Assembly (NCBI RefSeq): GCF_027497215.1
Contig: NZ_CP114904.1
Span: forward strand, 1,364,001-1,428,000
DNA: 64,000 bases
Direction of reading: 5' to 3'
DNA from: Micromonospora sp. WMMD812
GTDB lineage: Bacteria; Actinomycetota; Actinomycetes; Mycobacteriales; Micromonosporaceae
Position numbers and translations under genes: made by a program. The notes under the pieces were generated by a model. The model was not told the DNA's origin. It saw only the letters and a program-made list of their open reading frames with translations, and searched no databases. Positions 26,989 to 36,664 of this stretch are shown piece after piece (position 1 is the first letter of the stretch; each line of letters begins with the position of its first letter).

Positions 26989-27520
26989 GCCGTTCCCGTT
27001 TCCCGGTCAGACTGGGGCAGCGCACGCCGTCGGCGGCGCGCGCGATGCAAGTCCGGTCCGTCGGCCGGACCTGTTTCCGCACTCCCTCAGCCCCCCGCTG
27101 ACCTGGTCGCGCCCGCGGCCGCGGTGGCCCGGGCGGCACTGGACACTCGCCACGACGTGCGGCGGGGACGCCGTGCCGGCGCCGTGGAGCGGGCCCGAGT
27201 CGGGCTAACGCTAGGGGCGGACCCCGGCACCGACAAGTCGGCGGCGCATCGCGAAAGAGTGACAATTACCAAGCCGGATCTTCGGCGCGTCGCTGTAACG
27301 CGAACGGGCCCGCGGACGCTGGGTGACCACGGGCGACGTGACGAGCGACGACCGGGCCAGCCTACGAGAGCGGCCGTCACGATGCGTCATCTCGTGCTGC
27401 CACTCCGTCATCGACGGCGGCGGGCACGGCGCGGCGCCCGGCTACGGACGGCGGGGGCGGCGACACGGGTCCGGCGTAGCGCGACGCGTGCTCCGCCACC
27501 GCTCTGGGTACGGTAATCCC
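26989..27520. other. 532-base gene-free region between divergent genes
   Basis: Separates the ECF sigma gene (minus) from the Ser/Thr kinase gene (plus). It includes a slightly AT-richer patch (27245-27300, agtgacaattaccaagccgg) that may hold promoters. No repeat or RNA gene was recognised. Confidence 0.5.
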
Positions 27521-28879
27521 GTGTTGTCATCGGAGGTCGTACTCAGCGGGCGCTACCGCCTGGACGACCGTGTCGCCACCGGCGGCATGGGAGACGTCTG
27601 GCGGGGCACCGACCTGGTCCTCGGCCGGCAGGTCGCGGTCAAGGTCCTGCTGCCCGCGCTGGTCTCCGACCCCGACTTCATCGCCCGATTCCGGGCCGAG
27701 GCTCGGATCATGGCCGCCCTGCGGCACCCGGGCATCGTGCAGGTCTTCGACTGCGGCGAGGACGACCTTCCCGACGGCGACCGGGCCGACTACCTGGTCA
27801 TGGAGTTCGTCGACGGCGAGCCGCTGTCGAAGCGGATCGAAGCCGCCGGACGGCTCGAGGTCGCCGAGACGATGTCGATCGTCGCGCAGGCCGCGCAGGC
27901 GCTGCACGCCGCGCACCGCGGCGGCATCGTGCACCGCGACGTCAAGCCGAGCAACCTGCTGGTCCAGGAGGACGGCTCCGTCGTCCTGGTCGACTTCGGG
28001 GTGGCCCGGTCGACCAACGTGACCAGCATCACCAGCACCAACGCGGTGCCCGGAACCGCGCTCTACATGGCTCCCGAGCAGGCGGCCGGGCGTCCCGTCA
28101 GCGGGGCCACCGACATCTACGCCCTCGGTGCGGTCGCGTACTGCTGCCTGACTGGCGGGCCCCCGTTCACCGGGGACAATCCGCTCCAGGTCGCCGTCCG
28201 CCACCTCGACGACGAGCCGCCGGAGCTGCCGCACGACATTCCCGAGGCGGTCCGCGCCCTGGTGTCGCGCGCCCTGGCCAAGGACCCGGCCGAGCGGTTC
28301 AGCAGCGGCGCCGCCATGGCCGAGGCGGCCCGTACCGCGGTGACCGGCGGCGCCCCGCCGACAGCGATGGTCCCGGCGACCCCGCTGCGCGGCGCCGGTC
28401 CGGACACCCAGACCGACCTCCGGCCCGACGCCGTGCTCGCCGCCAGTCAGCAGTCGGGCCGGCGGCGCGGTCGGCGTGCCCTGCTGGGTGCTGGCGCGGC
28501 CGTGCTGGTGGCGCTGACCGGGCTGGTGGCCGCGCTCGGCGCGGCCAAGAACGCGGACGCGCCGGCGGTGAACCTCAACACCACTCCCCCGGCCGCGACC
28601 CCGACCGCCGACGTGGACCTGCCGGCCGCCAACGAGGAGATCACCACCGACCCGGGGCGGCCGAACCGGCCGACCTCGTCGCGACCGAGCGCGTCGACCT
28701 CGGCCAGCGTCACCCCGAGCGCCCAGCCGAGCGACTCGGCGAGCCCGGAGTCGCCGGCCCCGACGACCACCGAGCCGTCGCCGACCGACCCCGCCCCGAC
28801 CTCGGCGACCCCGACCACCGATCCGCCGGCGCCGCCGACTCCCACGGAGAGCCAGGGCGGCGGCACGACGGCCAACTGA
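27521..28879 (+). CDS. Transmembrane Ser/Thr protein kinase (PknB-type, no PASTA)
   Basis: A 452-residue eukaryotic-like kinase. Gly-loop ATGGMGDVW (19-27), ATP-binding Lys41 in VAVKVLL, catalytic HRDVKPSN (Asp140), DFG at 158-160, activation-loop region ending GTALYMAPEQ. A single transmembrane segment follows RRRGRR (about 320-342). The 110-residue external part is Pro/Ser/Thr-rich without PASTA or other sensor domains. The GTG start at 27521 has no strong ribosome binding site. A heptanucleotide repeat tract follows the gene. Confidence 0.92.
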   Translation: MLSSEVVLSGRYRLDDRVATGGMGDVWRGTDLVLGRQVAVKVLLPALVSDPDFIARFRAEARIMAALRHPGIVQVFDCGEDDLPDGDRADYLVMEFVDGEPLSKRIEAAGRLEVAETMSIVAQAAQALHAAHRGGIVHRDVKPSNLLVQEDGSVVLVDFGVARSTNVTSITSTNAVPGTALYMAPEQAAGRPVSGATDIYALGAVAYCCLTGGPPFTGDNPLQVAVRHLDDEPPELPHDIPEAVRALVSRALAKDPAERFSSGAAMAEAARTAVTGGAPPTAMVPATPLRGAGPDTQTDLRPDAVLAASQQSGRRRGRRALLGAGAAVLVALTGLVAALGAAKNADAPAVNLNTTPPAATPTADVDLPAANEEITTDPGRPNRPTSSRPSASTSASVTPSAQPSDSASPESPAPTTTEPSPTDPAPTSATPTTDPPAPPTPTESQGGGTTAN

Positions 28880-28888
28880 TCCCCGGGG

Positions 28889-28937
28889 CCACCGGCCACC
28901 GGCCACCGGCCACCGGCCACCGGCCACCGGCCACCGG
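28889..28937. repeat. Seven exact copies of a 7-bp repeat
   Basis: (ccaccgg)7 directly after the kinase stop codon. A slippage-prone simple repeat; its copy number may vary between strains. Confidence 0.85.
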
Positions 28938-29093
28938 CGGGTGACGTTCCAACCCCGGAAAGGTGACGGCTGGCGGCCTGCCGGATCGCCGACAGACCTC
29001 ACCAGCCCCGATATCCCCAAAACGGACGTACGGCCCCAGACGGCGCTCTAGGCTCCAACCAGGTCGATTCCACCGTCTGTCGCGGGAGCCCGG

Positions 29094-30356
29094 GTGAGCG
29101 CTGAGAAGTTGGTCGTGATCGGCCAGGGATACGTCGGACTGCCACTGGCCATGCGCGCCGTGGAGGCCGGGCTCGACGTGGTGGGCCTGGACGTCGACGC
29201 CGACCGGGTGAAGCGGCTCGCCTCGGGCGAGTCCTTCGTGGAGGACATCCCCGCCGACCGGCTGGGCCGGGCGTTGGGCAGCGGGCGGTACCTGCCCACC
29301 ACGGAGTACACCGACGCCGCGGGCTTCGACATCTGCGTGATCACCGTGCCCACGCCACTGCGCGACGGCACACCCGATCTGAGCTTCGTGGAGCAGGCCG
29401 GCCACGCCATCGGCCCGTACGTGCGGCCGGGCTGCGCGGTCATCCTCGAGTCCACCACCTATCCGGGGACGACCGAGGAGCTGCTGCGGCCGCTGCTGGA
29501 GGCGGCGAGCGGGCTGAGCAGCCCGGGCGACTTCCACCTGGGCTACAGCCCGGAACGGATCGACCCGGGCAACCCGACCTGGCGGCTGGAGAACACCCCG
29601 AAGGTGGTCTCCGGTGTGGACGCCGCGTCGCTGGCCCGGGTCGACGCGTTCTACCGGCGCCTCGTGGAGCGCACGGTGCCGGTGGACTCGACCCGGGTGG
29701 CCGAGCTGACCAAGCTCATCGAGAACACCTTCCGCCAGGTCAACATCGCGCTGATCAACGAGCTGACCATGCTCTCCCACCACCTGGACATCGACGTCTG
29801 GCAGGCGATCGACGCGGCGGAGAGCAAGCCGTTCGGTTTCCTGCCGTTCCGGCCCGGCCCCGGCGTCGGGGGGCACTGCCTCCCGATCGACCCGTGCTAC
29901 CTGTCCTGGCAGGTCAAGCGGCGGTTGGGCCGGCAGTTCCGGTTCATCGAACTGGCCAACGACGTCAACCACGAGATGCCCGAGCACGTGACGCAGCGGG
30001 TGATGGCCGGGCTGAACCGGACCGGCCGGGCGGTCACCGGGGCCCGGCTGCTGCTGCTCGGGCTCGCGTACAAGAAGAACACCGGCGACATGCGCGACTC
30101 CCCCGCCGTCGACGTGGCGCAGCGGCTGCAGCGGCTCGGCGCGGACGTGCGCGCGGTGGAGCCGCACGCCGAACCGCATCACGTTCCCGCCGGCGTGACC
30201 GTGGTGGACCTGACCGAACGGGAAATCCGGGCGGCGGACGGGGTCGTCGTGGTGACCGACCACGACGTCTTCGACTACGACCTCGTCACGCGGCACGCCC
30301 GCTACGTCTTCGACGCCCGCAACCGCTGCGCCGGCCCGGTGGTGGAGCGGCTCTAG
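29094..30356 (+). CDS. UDP-sugar dehydrogenase (UDP-ManNAc/GlcNAc dehydrogenase family)
   Basis: A 420-residue NAD-dependent enzyme oxidising the C6 hydroxyl of a UDP-sugar to a uronate. NAD motif VIGQGYVGLP (8-17), central VPTPLRDGTPDLS, and the catalytic-Cys segment GPGVGGHCLPIDPCYL, which resembles WecC/WbpA-type enzymes more than UDP-glucose dehydrogenase. The C-terminal domain has LGLAYKKNTGDMRDSPA. It probably supplies an acidic amino-sugar for a surface polysaccharide, possibly that of the 12-17 kb block. GTG start with a gggag ribosome binding site. Confidence 0.9.
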   Translation: MSAEKLVVIGQGYVGLPLAMRAVEAGLDVVGLDVDADRVKRLASGESFVEDIPADRLGRALGSGRYLPTTEYTDAAGFDICVITVPTPLRDGTPDLSFVEQAGHAIGPYVRPGCAVILESTTYPGTTEELLRPLLEAASGLSSPGDFHLGYSPERIDPGNPTWRLENTPKVVSGVDAASLARVDAFYRRLVERTVPVDSTRVAELTKLIENTFRQVNIALINELTMLSHHLDIDVWQAIDAAESKPFGFLPFRPGPGVGGHCLPIDPCYLSWQVKRRLGRQFRFIELANDVNHEMPEHVTQRVMAGLNRTGRAVTGARLLLLGLAYKKNTGDMRDSPAVDVAQRLQRLGADVRAVEPHAEPHHVPAGVTVVDLTEREIRAADGVVVVTDHDVFDYDLVTRHARYVFDARNRCAGPVVERL

Positions 30357-30365
30357 ACCCGGCGC

Positions 30366-30410
30366 CGCCGGCCGGTCCCCGCCCGAGAGCGGACGAGGGA
30401 CCGGCCGGCG
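30366..30410. terminator. Bidirectional terminator between convergent genes
   Basis: A stem of about 13 bp (cgccggccggtccc, near 30366-30379, with gggaccggccggcg, near 30397-30410) between the dehydrogenase (plus, ends 30356) and the ABC permease (minus, ends 30417). Confidence 0.8.
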
Positions 30411-30416
30411 ACCCGC

Positions 30417-32906
30417 TCACTGGTCGGCCAGTGCCTCCACCACCGGTCGGGCCAGCGCCCGCCGGGCCGGCAGGACCGAGGCGAGCAGCGCGGCCAGCGC
30501 CGCGACCCCGATGATCAGGCCGAGCTGACCGACCGGCAGCACCACGTGGAAGTCCCCGCCGATGCGGGCCAGCAGGGCCATCGCGGCCGCGCTGACCCCG
30601 GTGCCGAGGCCCACCCCGAGGACCGCGCCGACCAGTGCCATCAGCACCGCCTCGACGGCGAGCATCGCCCGCAGCCGGCCCCGGGTCAGCCCGACGGCCC
30701 GCAACACGGCGTTCTCCCGGGTGCGCTCCACCACCGACAGGCTCAGCGTGTTCGCCACCCCGACCAACGCGATCACCACCGCCAGGCCGAGCAGGGCGGT
30801 GACGAACGCGAGCAGCATGTCCACCGTGCCGGTGAGCATCTTCTTGTACGCGCCCTGATCCATCAGGTTCACCGTCGGGTACCGGCCGACCACCGACTCG
30901 ATGGCGGCGCGGGCCGTGCCGTCGTCGACGCCCTCGGCCGGCTCGATCTCGGCCAGGTAGCCCCGCTCGTCGGGAAAGAGCGCGGTGAAGTCGTCGTCCA
31001 CCACGTCGACCACGTGCCCCGTCGGGACCCCGCTGCCCGCCGCCACCGGGGCGTCGTCCTCGACGACGGCGGCGATCCGGAACGGTCGGCCCCTGACGGT
31101 GACCGGGTCGCCGACGGTCCACCCGCGCGCGGTGGCCAACTCCCGGTGCACCAGCGCCGTGCCCGGCCCGAACCGATGCAGGTCGCCGGCGGCCACGCCG
31201 GTGAGGGTCCGGCCGACGAGCGCCGGGTGGGCGGCGCGTACCTCGACGCCGCCGGTGACCGCGGCGCGCTGCTCGTGCACGACACCGAGCTCCGGACGGG
31301 CGCGCAGCTCGGCGGCGAGCGGCGCGGGCAGGTCACCGCCGATGCCGGTGACCACGAAGTCGACCCCGACCTCGGCGTCCACGCTGCGTTCGATGCCGTC
31401 CTTGGTGCTCCGCGCGCCGACCACGAACGCCGACACCAGACCGATACCGATCACCAGCGCGGTGGTAGTGGCGGCCACCCGGCGCGGGTTGCGCACCGCG
31501 TTCGCCACGGCGAGCCCGGCGGTCATCCCGGCCACCTGCCGGATCGGCCAGCCGAGGACCCGGACCAGCGCGGGGACGAGCACCGGCCCGAACAGCACGA
31601 TGCCGAAGAAGATGAGCACCCCGCCCGCGGCGACCAGGACGAACTGCACCGCCGCGACCGCGCCGACCAGCGCGGCGATCCCGGCGGCCAGGACCAGCGC
31701 ACCGGCGACCAGCCGCAGCCGACCGGCGCGCCGCGCCGGCTGCACGGCGGCGTCGGTCAGCGCGGCGACCGGGGCGACCCGGGTGCCCCGCCACGCCGGC
31801 AGCAGCGCCGAGCCCACGGTGAGCACCGTGCCCAGTACCAGGCCGGCCAGCACGGTCCGCGCGGTGACGGTGAGCCCGCCGTGGACCGGCGCGTCCAGCC
31901 GGGACATCAGCGCACCCATCCCGCCGGCCAGGGCGGCGCCGAGCAGCACCCCGACCGCGGAGGCCGCCAGGCCGACCAGCGCCGACTCCAGCAGCGCGGC
32001 CCGGAAGACCTGCCCCCGGGTGGCGCCGACCAGCCGCAGCAGCGCGGTCCGGCGGGTGCGCTGCGCCAGCACGATCGCGAAGGTGTTGGCGATGACGAAC
32101 CCGGCCACCACCACGGCCACCGCGGCGAAGGTGAGCAGCACCATGGTGAACTGCCGCAGATCCCGTACCGCGTCCTCGACCGCGTCGTCGAGGATCTGCT
32201 GGCGGCTCTTCACGGTCGGCCCGGCGCCGACCGCCGCGGCGACCCGGTCCGCCAGCGCCCGCTCGTCGACGCCGGGCCGGGCGGCCACCATGATCCGGCC
32301 GTACCCGGTCATCCCGCTGACCGCGAGCGCGTCCGGGCCGACCAGGCCGACGAACGGACCGCCCACGTCCCGCGGGCTGCCGGCCACGTCGACCGTGCCG
32401 ACCAGGGTGTACGGCCGCGCGGGCCCGTCGGCGCCGCCGACGCGCACCGGCGCGCCGAGGGTGAAGCCCTCCTCGGCCGCGGTCGGCGCGTCGAGGACCA
32501 CCTCGCCGGGTCGGTCCGGCAACCGGCCGGCGACCACGTCGTACGAGCGTAGGGCCGGGTCGGTGGGGATCGCGGCGACGACGACGAAGCCCAGCACCGG
32601 GCGGCCGTCGGCGCCGACCACCCCGCCGGTGCCGGTCAGCTCCCCGGCCGCGGCGGCCACACCGTCGACCGCGCGCACCCGGTCGACCAGCGCCGCCGGC
32701 AGCGGCTCCTTCTCGGCGTAGACGCCGAGGTCGGTGTGCCGGTCGAAGGTGCCGGCCCGTTCGTAGGCGCCGGCGCGCATGCCGTCGACGAAGATCAGCG
32801 TGCCGGCGACGAACGCGACGCCGAGCACGATCGCGAGCGACGAGAGCAGCATCCGCGTCGCCTCGGCGCGCAGCGAGCGCAGGGTGAGCCGCAGCATCCC
32901 GCTCAC
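30417..32906 (-). CDS. ABC transporter permease, FtsX/MacB type
   Basis: An 829-residue permease with two FtsX-like units. The first transmembrane helix ([20 protein letters not shown], about 18-37) is followed by a MacB_PCD-like external domain (to about 240), three helices, a second N-terminal helix near 455-475, a second external domain and a final three-helix set ending LADQ. This ten-helix layout is typical of actinobacterial antimicrobial-peptide or lipoprotein-type exporters. The GTG start overlaps the stop codon of the ATPase gene (GTGA), so the two subunits are co-translated. Confidence 0.92.
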   Translation of the reverse strand: MSGMLRLTLRSLRAEATRMLLSSLAIVLGVAFVAGTLIFVDGMRAGAYERAGTFDRHTDLGVYAEKEPLPAALVDRVRAVDGVAAAAGELTGTGGVVGADGRPVLGFVVVAAIPTDPALRSYDVVAGRLPDRPGEVVLDAPTAAEEGFTLGAPVRVGGADGPARPYTLVGTVDVAGSPRDVGGPFVGLVGPDALAVSGMTGYGRIMVAARPGVDERALADRVAAAVGAGPTVKSRQQILDDAVEDAVRDLRQFTMVLLTFAAVAVVVAGFVIANTFAIVLAQRTRRTALLRLVGATRGQVFRAALLESALVGLAASAVGVLLGAALAGGMGALMSRLDAPVHGGLTVTARTVLAGLVLGTVLTVGSALLPAWRGTRVAPVAALTDAAVQPARRAGRLRLVAGALVLAAGIAALVGAVAAVQFVLVAAGGVLIFFGIVLFGPVLVPALVRVLGWPIRQVAGMTAGLAVANAVRNPRRVAATTTALVIGIGLVSAFVVGARSTKDGIERSVDAEVGVDFVVTGIGGDLPAPLAAELRARPELGVVHEQRAAVTGGVEVRAAHPALVGRTLTGVAAGDLHRFGPGTALVHRELATARGWTVGDPVTVRGRPFRIAAVVEDDAPVAAGSGVPTGHVVDVVDDDFTALFPDERGYLAEIEPAEGVDDGTARAAIESVVGRYPTVNLMDQGAYKKMLTGTVDMLLAFVTALLGLAVVIALVGVANTLSLSVVERTRENAVLRAVGLTRGRLRAMLAVEAVLMALVGAVLGVGLGTGVSAAAMALLARIGGDFHVVLPVGQLGLIIGVAALAALLASVLPARRALARPVVEALADQ

Positions 32907-33709
32907 CGCCCCGCCGCCGCGCCGGCCCGGGGGCGGCCGTCGGCGGTCGCCGGATCGAGGCCGGCGAGCGCGTCGAGCACCCGCTCGGCGGTGGGCGCGG
33001 TGAGGTCGTGGACCAGCCGGCCGTCGGCGAGCATGACGACCCGGTCGGCGTGTCCGGCGGCCACCGGGTCGTGGGTCACCATGACCACGGTCTGGTCGAG
33101 GGTGTCCACGGCCTCCCGGAGCAGGCGCAGCACCTCGGCGCCGGAGCGGGAGTCGAGGTTGCCGGTCGGCTCGTCGGCGAAGATCACCCAGGGTCGGGTG
33201 ATCAGGGCGCGCGCCACGGCGACCCGCTGCTGCTGGCCGCCGGAGAGTTCGGCGGGCCGGTGGCGCAGCCGGTCGGCGAGTCCCACCGCGGCCACGACCT
33301 GGCGCAGCCAGGCCGGGTCGGGCCGCCGGCCGGCGATGGCCAGCGGCAGCACGATGTTCTCCTCCGCGGTCAGCGCGGGCAGCAGGTTGAACTTCTGGAA
33401 GACGAACCCGACGCGGTCGCGGCGCAGCAGGGTGAGCCGCCGATCGTCGAGCCGGCCGATGTCGGCGGCACCGATCCGGACCGTGCCGACACTCGGCCGG
33501 TCCAGGCCGGCCAGGCAGTGCAGCAGCGTGGACTTGCCCGAGCCGGACGGTCCCATGATCGCGGTGAACCGGGCGGCGGCGAAGTCGAGGTCGACACCGT
33601 CGAGGGCGACGACCGCGGCCGGGCCGTCGCCGTAGCGCTTGGTCAGGCCGCGGGCGGCGACCGCGACGCCGGCGCCGTCGGTGGTGGTGACGGAGGGTGG
33701 AACGCGCAC
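32903..33709 (-). CDS. ABC transporter ATPase (LolD/MacB type)
   Basis: A 268-residue ATPase. Walker [11 protein letters not shown]-loop [17 protein letters not shown], signature [15 protein letters not shown], Walker [14 protein letters not shown] and the switch His in VMVTHD are all intact. The FNLLPALTA and [10 protein letters not shown] motifs place it in the MacB/LolD/FtsE group that partners FtsX-type permeases. It is the first gene of the exporter pair and lies downstream of the response-regulator gene on the same strand. Confidence 0.95.
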   Translation of the reverse strand: MRVPPSVTTTDGAGVAVAARGLTKRYGDGPAAVVALDGVDLDFAAARFTAIMGPSGSGKSTLLHCLAGLDRPSVGTVRIGAADIGRLDDRRLTLLRRDRVGFVFQKFNLLPALTAEENIVLPLAIAGRRPDPAWLRQVVAAVGLADRLRHRPAELSGGQQQRVAVARALITRPWVIFADEPTGNLDSRSGAEVLRLLREAVDTLDQTVVMVTHDPVAAGHADRVVMLADGRLVHDLTAPTAERVLDALAGLDPATADGRPRAGAAAGR

Positions 33710-33832
33710 GTGCTGCTCCCCGTGGAGATGGACGATCCGACCTCTCCGACGCTATGCGCGGGAGCGGGTTGTTGATCTCCACCTGTGCGCTCGACCTGCG
33801 TACGCCCCGGGTCGTCCCGAGCGGGTCGACCC

Positions 33833-33850
33833 GTACGACCCAGGTCGTAC
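33833..33850. promoter_or_regulatory. Perfect 18-bp palindrome upstream of ABC exporter
   Basis: gtacgacc - ca - ggtcgtac. It lies 7 nt beyond the response-regulator stop codon and about 125 nt upstream of the ATPase start codon. It may be the binding site of the adjacent LuxR-type response regulator or part of a terminator. Confidence 0.4.
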
Positions 33851-33856
33851 CCGGGG

Positions 33857-34522
33857 TCAGCCGCCGGGGACGACCAGCCCGCTCTCGTACGCCAGGACCA
33901 CCGCCTGCACCCGGTCCCGGAGCCGCAGCTTGGCCAGGATCCGGCCGACGTGCGTCTTCACCGTCGCCTCCGCGACGTGCACCCGTGCGGCGATCTCGGC
34001 GTTGGAGAGGCCCTGCGCCACCAGCAGCAGGATCTCCCGCTCCCGCTCGGTGAGCTGGCCGAGCCGCGGGTCCTCGGCCGGGCCGGGACCGAGCTGGCCG
34101 GCGAACCGGTCGAGCAGCCGCCGGGTGATCGACGGGGCCACCACCGAGTCGCCCTCGGCGACCACCCGGATCGCCGCGAGCAGCTCCTCCGGGGGCACGT
34201 TCTTGAGCAGGAAGCCGCTCGCACCGGCCTGGAGCGCGGCGAAGGCGTCCGCCTCGGTGTCGAAGGTCGTGAGCACCAGGACCCGGGGTGGCCCGGCGGG
34301 CCGGTCGGCGCAGAGCCGGCGGGTCGCCTCCACCCCGTCCATGGTCGGCATCCGGATGTCCATCACCACCACGTCGGCCTCGACCCGGGCGAGCACCCGC
34401 AGCGCGTCCGCGCCGTCGATCGCCTCGCCGACCACCTCGAGGTCGGGCTGGGAGTCCAGCACCATCCGGAACCCGGCGCGCACCAGCGCCTGGTCGTCGA
34501 CGATCACCACCCGGACCGTCAT
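33857..34522 (-). CDS. NarL/LuxR-type response regulator
   Basis: A 221-residue two-component regulator. The receiver domain has acidic pair DD (9-10), phosphoacceptor Asp55 in VVMDIRMPTMDG, Thr in LVLTTFD and Lys in FLLKNVPPEEL. The C-terminal LuxR helix-turn-helix (about 155-210) reads LTEREREILLLVAQGLSNAE and AEATVKTHVGRILAKL. Its start overlaps the kinase stop as ATGA. The adjacent ABC exporter is its probable target. Confidence 0.94.
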   Translation of the reverse strand: MTVRVVIVDDQALVRAGFRMVLDSQPDLEVVGEAIDGADALRVLARVEADVVVMDIRMPTMDGVEATRRLCADRPAGPPRVLVLTTFDTEADAFAALQAGASGFLLKNVPPEELLAAIRVVAEGDSVVAPSITRRLLDRFAGQLGPGPAEDPRLGQLTEREREILLLVAQGLSNAEIAARVHVAEATVKTHVGRILAKLRLRDRVQAVVLAYESGLVVPGG

Positions 34523-35760
34523 GCCGCGATCACCTCCGTCGTCCCGGCGGTCGACGGTAGCGGCAGGCGCGCCTCGACCTGCCAGCCCCCGGCGAGCCGG
34601 GCGCCGGCGGTGAGCGTGCCGTCGTACACCCCGACCCGCTCGCGCATGCCGACCAGGCCGTGCCCGCCGGACGGCGCGGGGCTGACCACGGGCCGGCCGC
34701 GCCCGTCGTCGACCACCCGGACCACCACGGCGTCGGCGGTGTGCTCCAGGGTCAGCTCGACGCCGGCGCCGACGCCGCCGTGCTTGAGCGCGTTGGTCAG
34801 CGCCTCCTGCGCCACCCGGTAGACGGTCAGCTCCAGGCCCGGGGGCAGCGCCGGCGGTTCGCCGGTGACCGTGTGCCGGACCCGCAGGCCGGCGGCGCGG
34901 AACCGGTCGAGCAGGGTCGGCAGCTCGGCGAGCGCCAGCCGGCGATGCTCCGGGTCGGCGCTCACCCCGGCACCGTCGGTCCCACCCGCCTCGGCCGGCG
35001 CGGCCGGCTCGGGTTGGCTCGTCTCCCGTAGGACGCCGACCAGCCGGCGCATCTCCTCCAGTGCCTGCCGTCCGGTGTCGGCGACCACCTTCACCGCCGC
35101 TCGGGCGGTCTCCGGGTCCCGGTCCAGCGTGAACCGGGCGCCGTCGGCCTGAACGATCATGACGGCCATGCTGTGGGCCACTACGTCGTGCAGCTCCCGG
35201 GCGATCCGGGTGCGCTCGCTCGCGACGGCGGCCCGCGCCTCGGCCTCCCGTTCCCGCTCCAGCGTGGCGGCCCGCTCCTCGAGGCTGAGCACGTAGAGCC
35301 GCCGGGTGCGCACGTTCAGCCCGACCAGCCAGACGGCCCCGGTGACCAGCCCGAAGTAGATGGCGCTGCCCCACCACGGGCCGGGACCCGGGACCTGGAG
35401 CGAGGCGAGCACCACCCCGACCGCGGCGGCGATCCCGGCGAGCACCCCGTCGCGGAGCCGGTCGGCGTACTTGACCACGCTGTAGATCGCGACGAGGACG
35501 CCGACGTCGAAGGCGAGCGGCCCCCAGCCGGCGATCACCTGGACCAGGGCGAGCGCCCCGACGACGGCGGCGACGGCCGCGGGGTGGGACCGGCGGAACA
35601 GCAGCGCCACCGCCATCCCCACCCCGACCAGGGTCGCCAGCCAGCCCCCCGGCTGGGCCACCACGCCGACGAGGCCGAAGAACACCACCATGCCGGAGAC
35701 GACGGCGTCGAACGCGACGCTGCGCAGCGGGCGGCCGAAGAGGGTGCGGTTCACGGTCAC
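34519..35760 (-). CDS. Sensor histidine kinase, DesK/LiaS-type
   Basis: A 413-residue membrane kinase. Four to five N-terminal transmembrane helices (about 14-150) lack a large external sensor domain. A coiled segment leads to the HisKA_3 box with phosphoacceptor His191 (RIARELHDVVAHSMAVMIVQ), then an HATPase domain with EALTNALKHGG and GHGLVGMRERV. Intramembrane-sensing kinases of this type next to MacB-like exporters usually respond to cell-envelope stress or peptides. GTG start at 35760, with a second GTG at 35754. Confidence 0.92.
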   Translation of the reverse strand: MTVNRTLFGRPLRSVAFDAVVSGMVVFFGLVGVVAQPGGWLATLVGVGMAVALLFRRSHPAAVAAVVGALALVQVIAGWGPLAFDVGVLVAIYSVVKYADRLRDGVLAGIAAAVGVVLASLQVPGPGPWWGSAIYFGLVTGAVWLVGLNVRTRRLYVLSLEERAATLEREREAEARAAVASERTRIARELHDVVAHSMAVMIVQADGARFTLDRDPETARAAVKVVADTGRQALEEMRRLVGVLRETSQPEPAAPAEAGGTDGAGVSADPEHRRLALAELPTLLDRFRAAGLRVRHTVTGEPPALPPGLELTVYRVAQEALTNALKHGGVGAGVELTLEHTADAVVVRVVDDGRGRPVVSPAPSGGHGLVGMRERVGVYDGTLTAGARLAGGWQVEARLPLPSTAGTTEVIAA

Positions 35761-35833
35761 CCAGCGTACGTGGCGGGCTGCGCAATCGGCGGCCGCGCTC
35801 GTGGCAGGCCGGGCGACCGGCCGCCGCGACCGG

Positions 35834-36526
35834 TCAGCGGGCGAGGAGTTCGTGCATCCGGCCGATCTCCACGGTCTGCTCGGTCGCGACCGAATTGGCG
35901 AACTCGTTGAGCGTCTGGTCGGCGCCGACCGTGAGCAGGTTGGTGGCCAACTCGATGGCCCCCTCATGGTGTGCGGTCATCATCCGTACGAAGAGCCGGT
36001 CGAAGTCCGCGCCGCGGGCCGCCGCGAGCTGGTTCATCGCCTCCGGCGACTGCATGCCCCGCATGGTGCCGTGGTCGTGTCCCTCGACCTCGACCGGCAG
36101 GTCGCGGTTCTGCAGCCACCCGCGCATGAAGCCCATCTCCGGGCCCTGGCTGGCCCGGATCCGGTCGGCGATGGCGCGGACGTCCGGGTCGGCCGCGCGC
36201 TCGGGGGCGAGCTCGGCCATCGTCAGGGCCTGCGCGTGGTGCGGGATCATCATCCGCACGAACCAGACGTCCATGGAGTTGTGCGGGCTCGATCCGGTGT
36301 CGCGGATCTCCGCGGCGGCGCGGGTGGTCGCCGACTCGCCGGGTCGGCCGGGCACGATGACGGTCAGGTCGGTCGGCGCGGGGCTCGCGGTGGCGGTGGG
36401 CGCGGCGACCGGACGGGCGCGGTCGCCCCCGTCGTCGCCGCCGGCTCGGACCAGGGCCACGATCCCCAGTGGAAGGACGATCGCCAGTGTGACGATCGCC
36501 AGGGTGCGGGCGCGCCGGCTGGTCAT
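35834..36526 (-). CDS. DUF305 family secreted/membrane-anchored protein
   Basis: A 230-residue protein with one N-terminal hydrophobic segment (LAIVTLAIVLPLGIVALV) acting as anchor or signal. Two repeated DUF305 units each carry the metal-type motif: MMIPHHAQALTMAEL (about 92-106) and MMTAHHEGAIELA (about 182-194), plus EVEGHDHGTMRGM. DUF305 proteins (CopM-like) bind copper or silver in several bacteria; metal binding is plausible but not shown here. Divergent from the LVIVD-repeat gene. Confidence 0.88.
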   Translation of the reverse strand: MTSRRARTLAIVTLAIVLPLGIVALVRAGGDDGGDRARPVAAPTATASPAPTDLTVIVPGRPGESATTRAAAEIRDTGSSPHNSMDVWFVRMMIPHHAQALTMAELAPERAADPDVRAIADRIRASQGPEMGFMRGWLQNRDLPVEVEGHDHGTMRGMQSPEAMNQLAAARGADFDRLFVRMMTAHHEGAIELATNLLTVGADQTLNEFANSVATEQTVEIGRMHELLAR

Positions 36527-36584
36527 GGGCCACTCCCTGAGGTCGAGGTCACCGCGATGCTATCGACTCAGGAACATTCGTCGA

Positions 36585-36600
36585 TGTGACCTGGGTCACG
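36585..36600. promoter_or_regulatory. Crp-type palindrome in divergent promoter region
   Basis: TGTGACCTGGGTCACG matches TGTGA-N6-TCACA except for the last base. It lies between the divergent DUF305 and LVIVD genes, 65 bp upstream of the latter's start codon. Confidence 0.5.
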
Positions 36601-36664
36601 ACAATCACCTGCATCGAACGGTAAGGTGTCGACAATCGTCAACCCCTTGCGAAGGGCCTCGCCG

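Noticed and set aside
27323..27520. N-terminal extension of the Ser/Thr kinase
   Set aside because: The 66 upstream codons are Arg/Gly-rich and precede the normal kinase N-terminus (VLSGRYRLDDRVATGGMG).
30546..32721. Plus-strand frames opposite the ABC permease
   Set aside because: Gln/His/Arg-rich antisense shadows without motifs.
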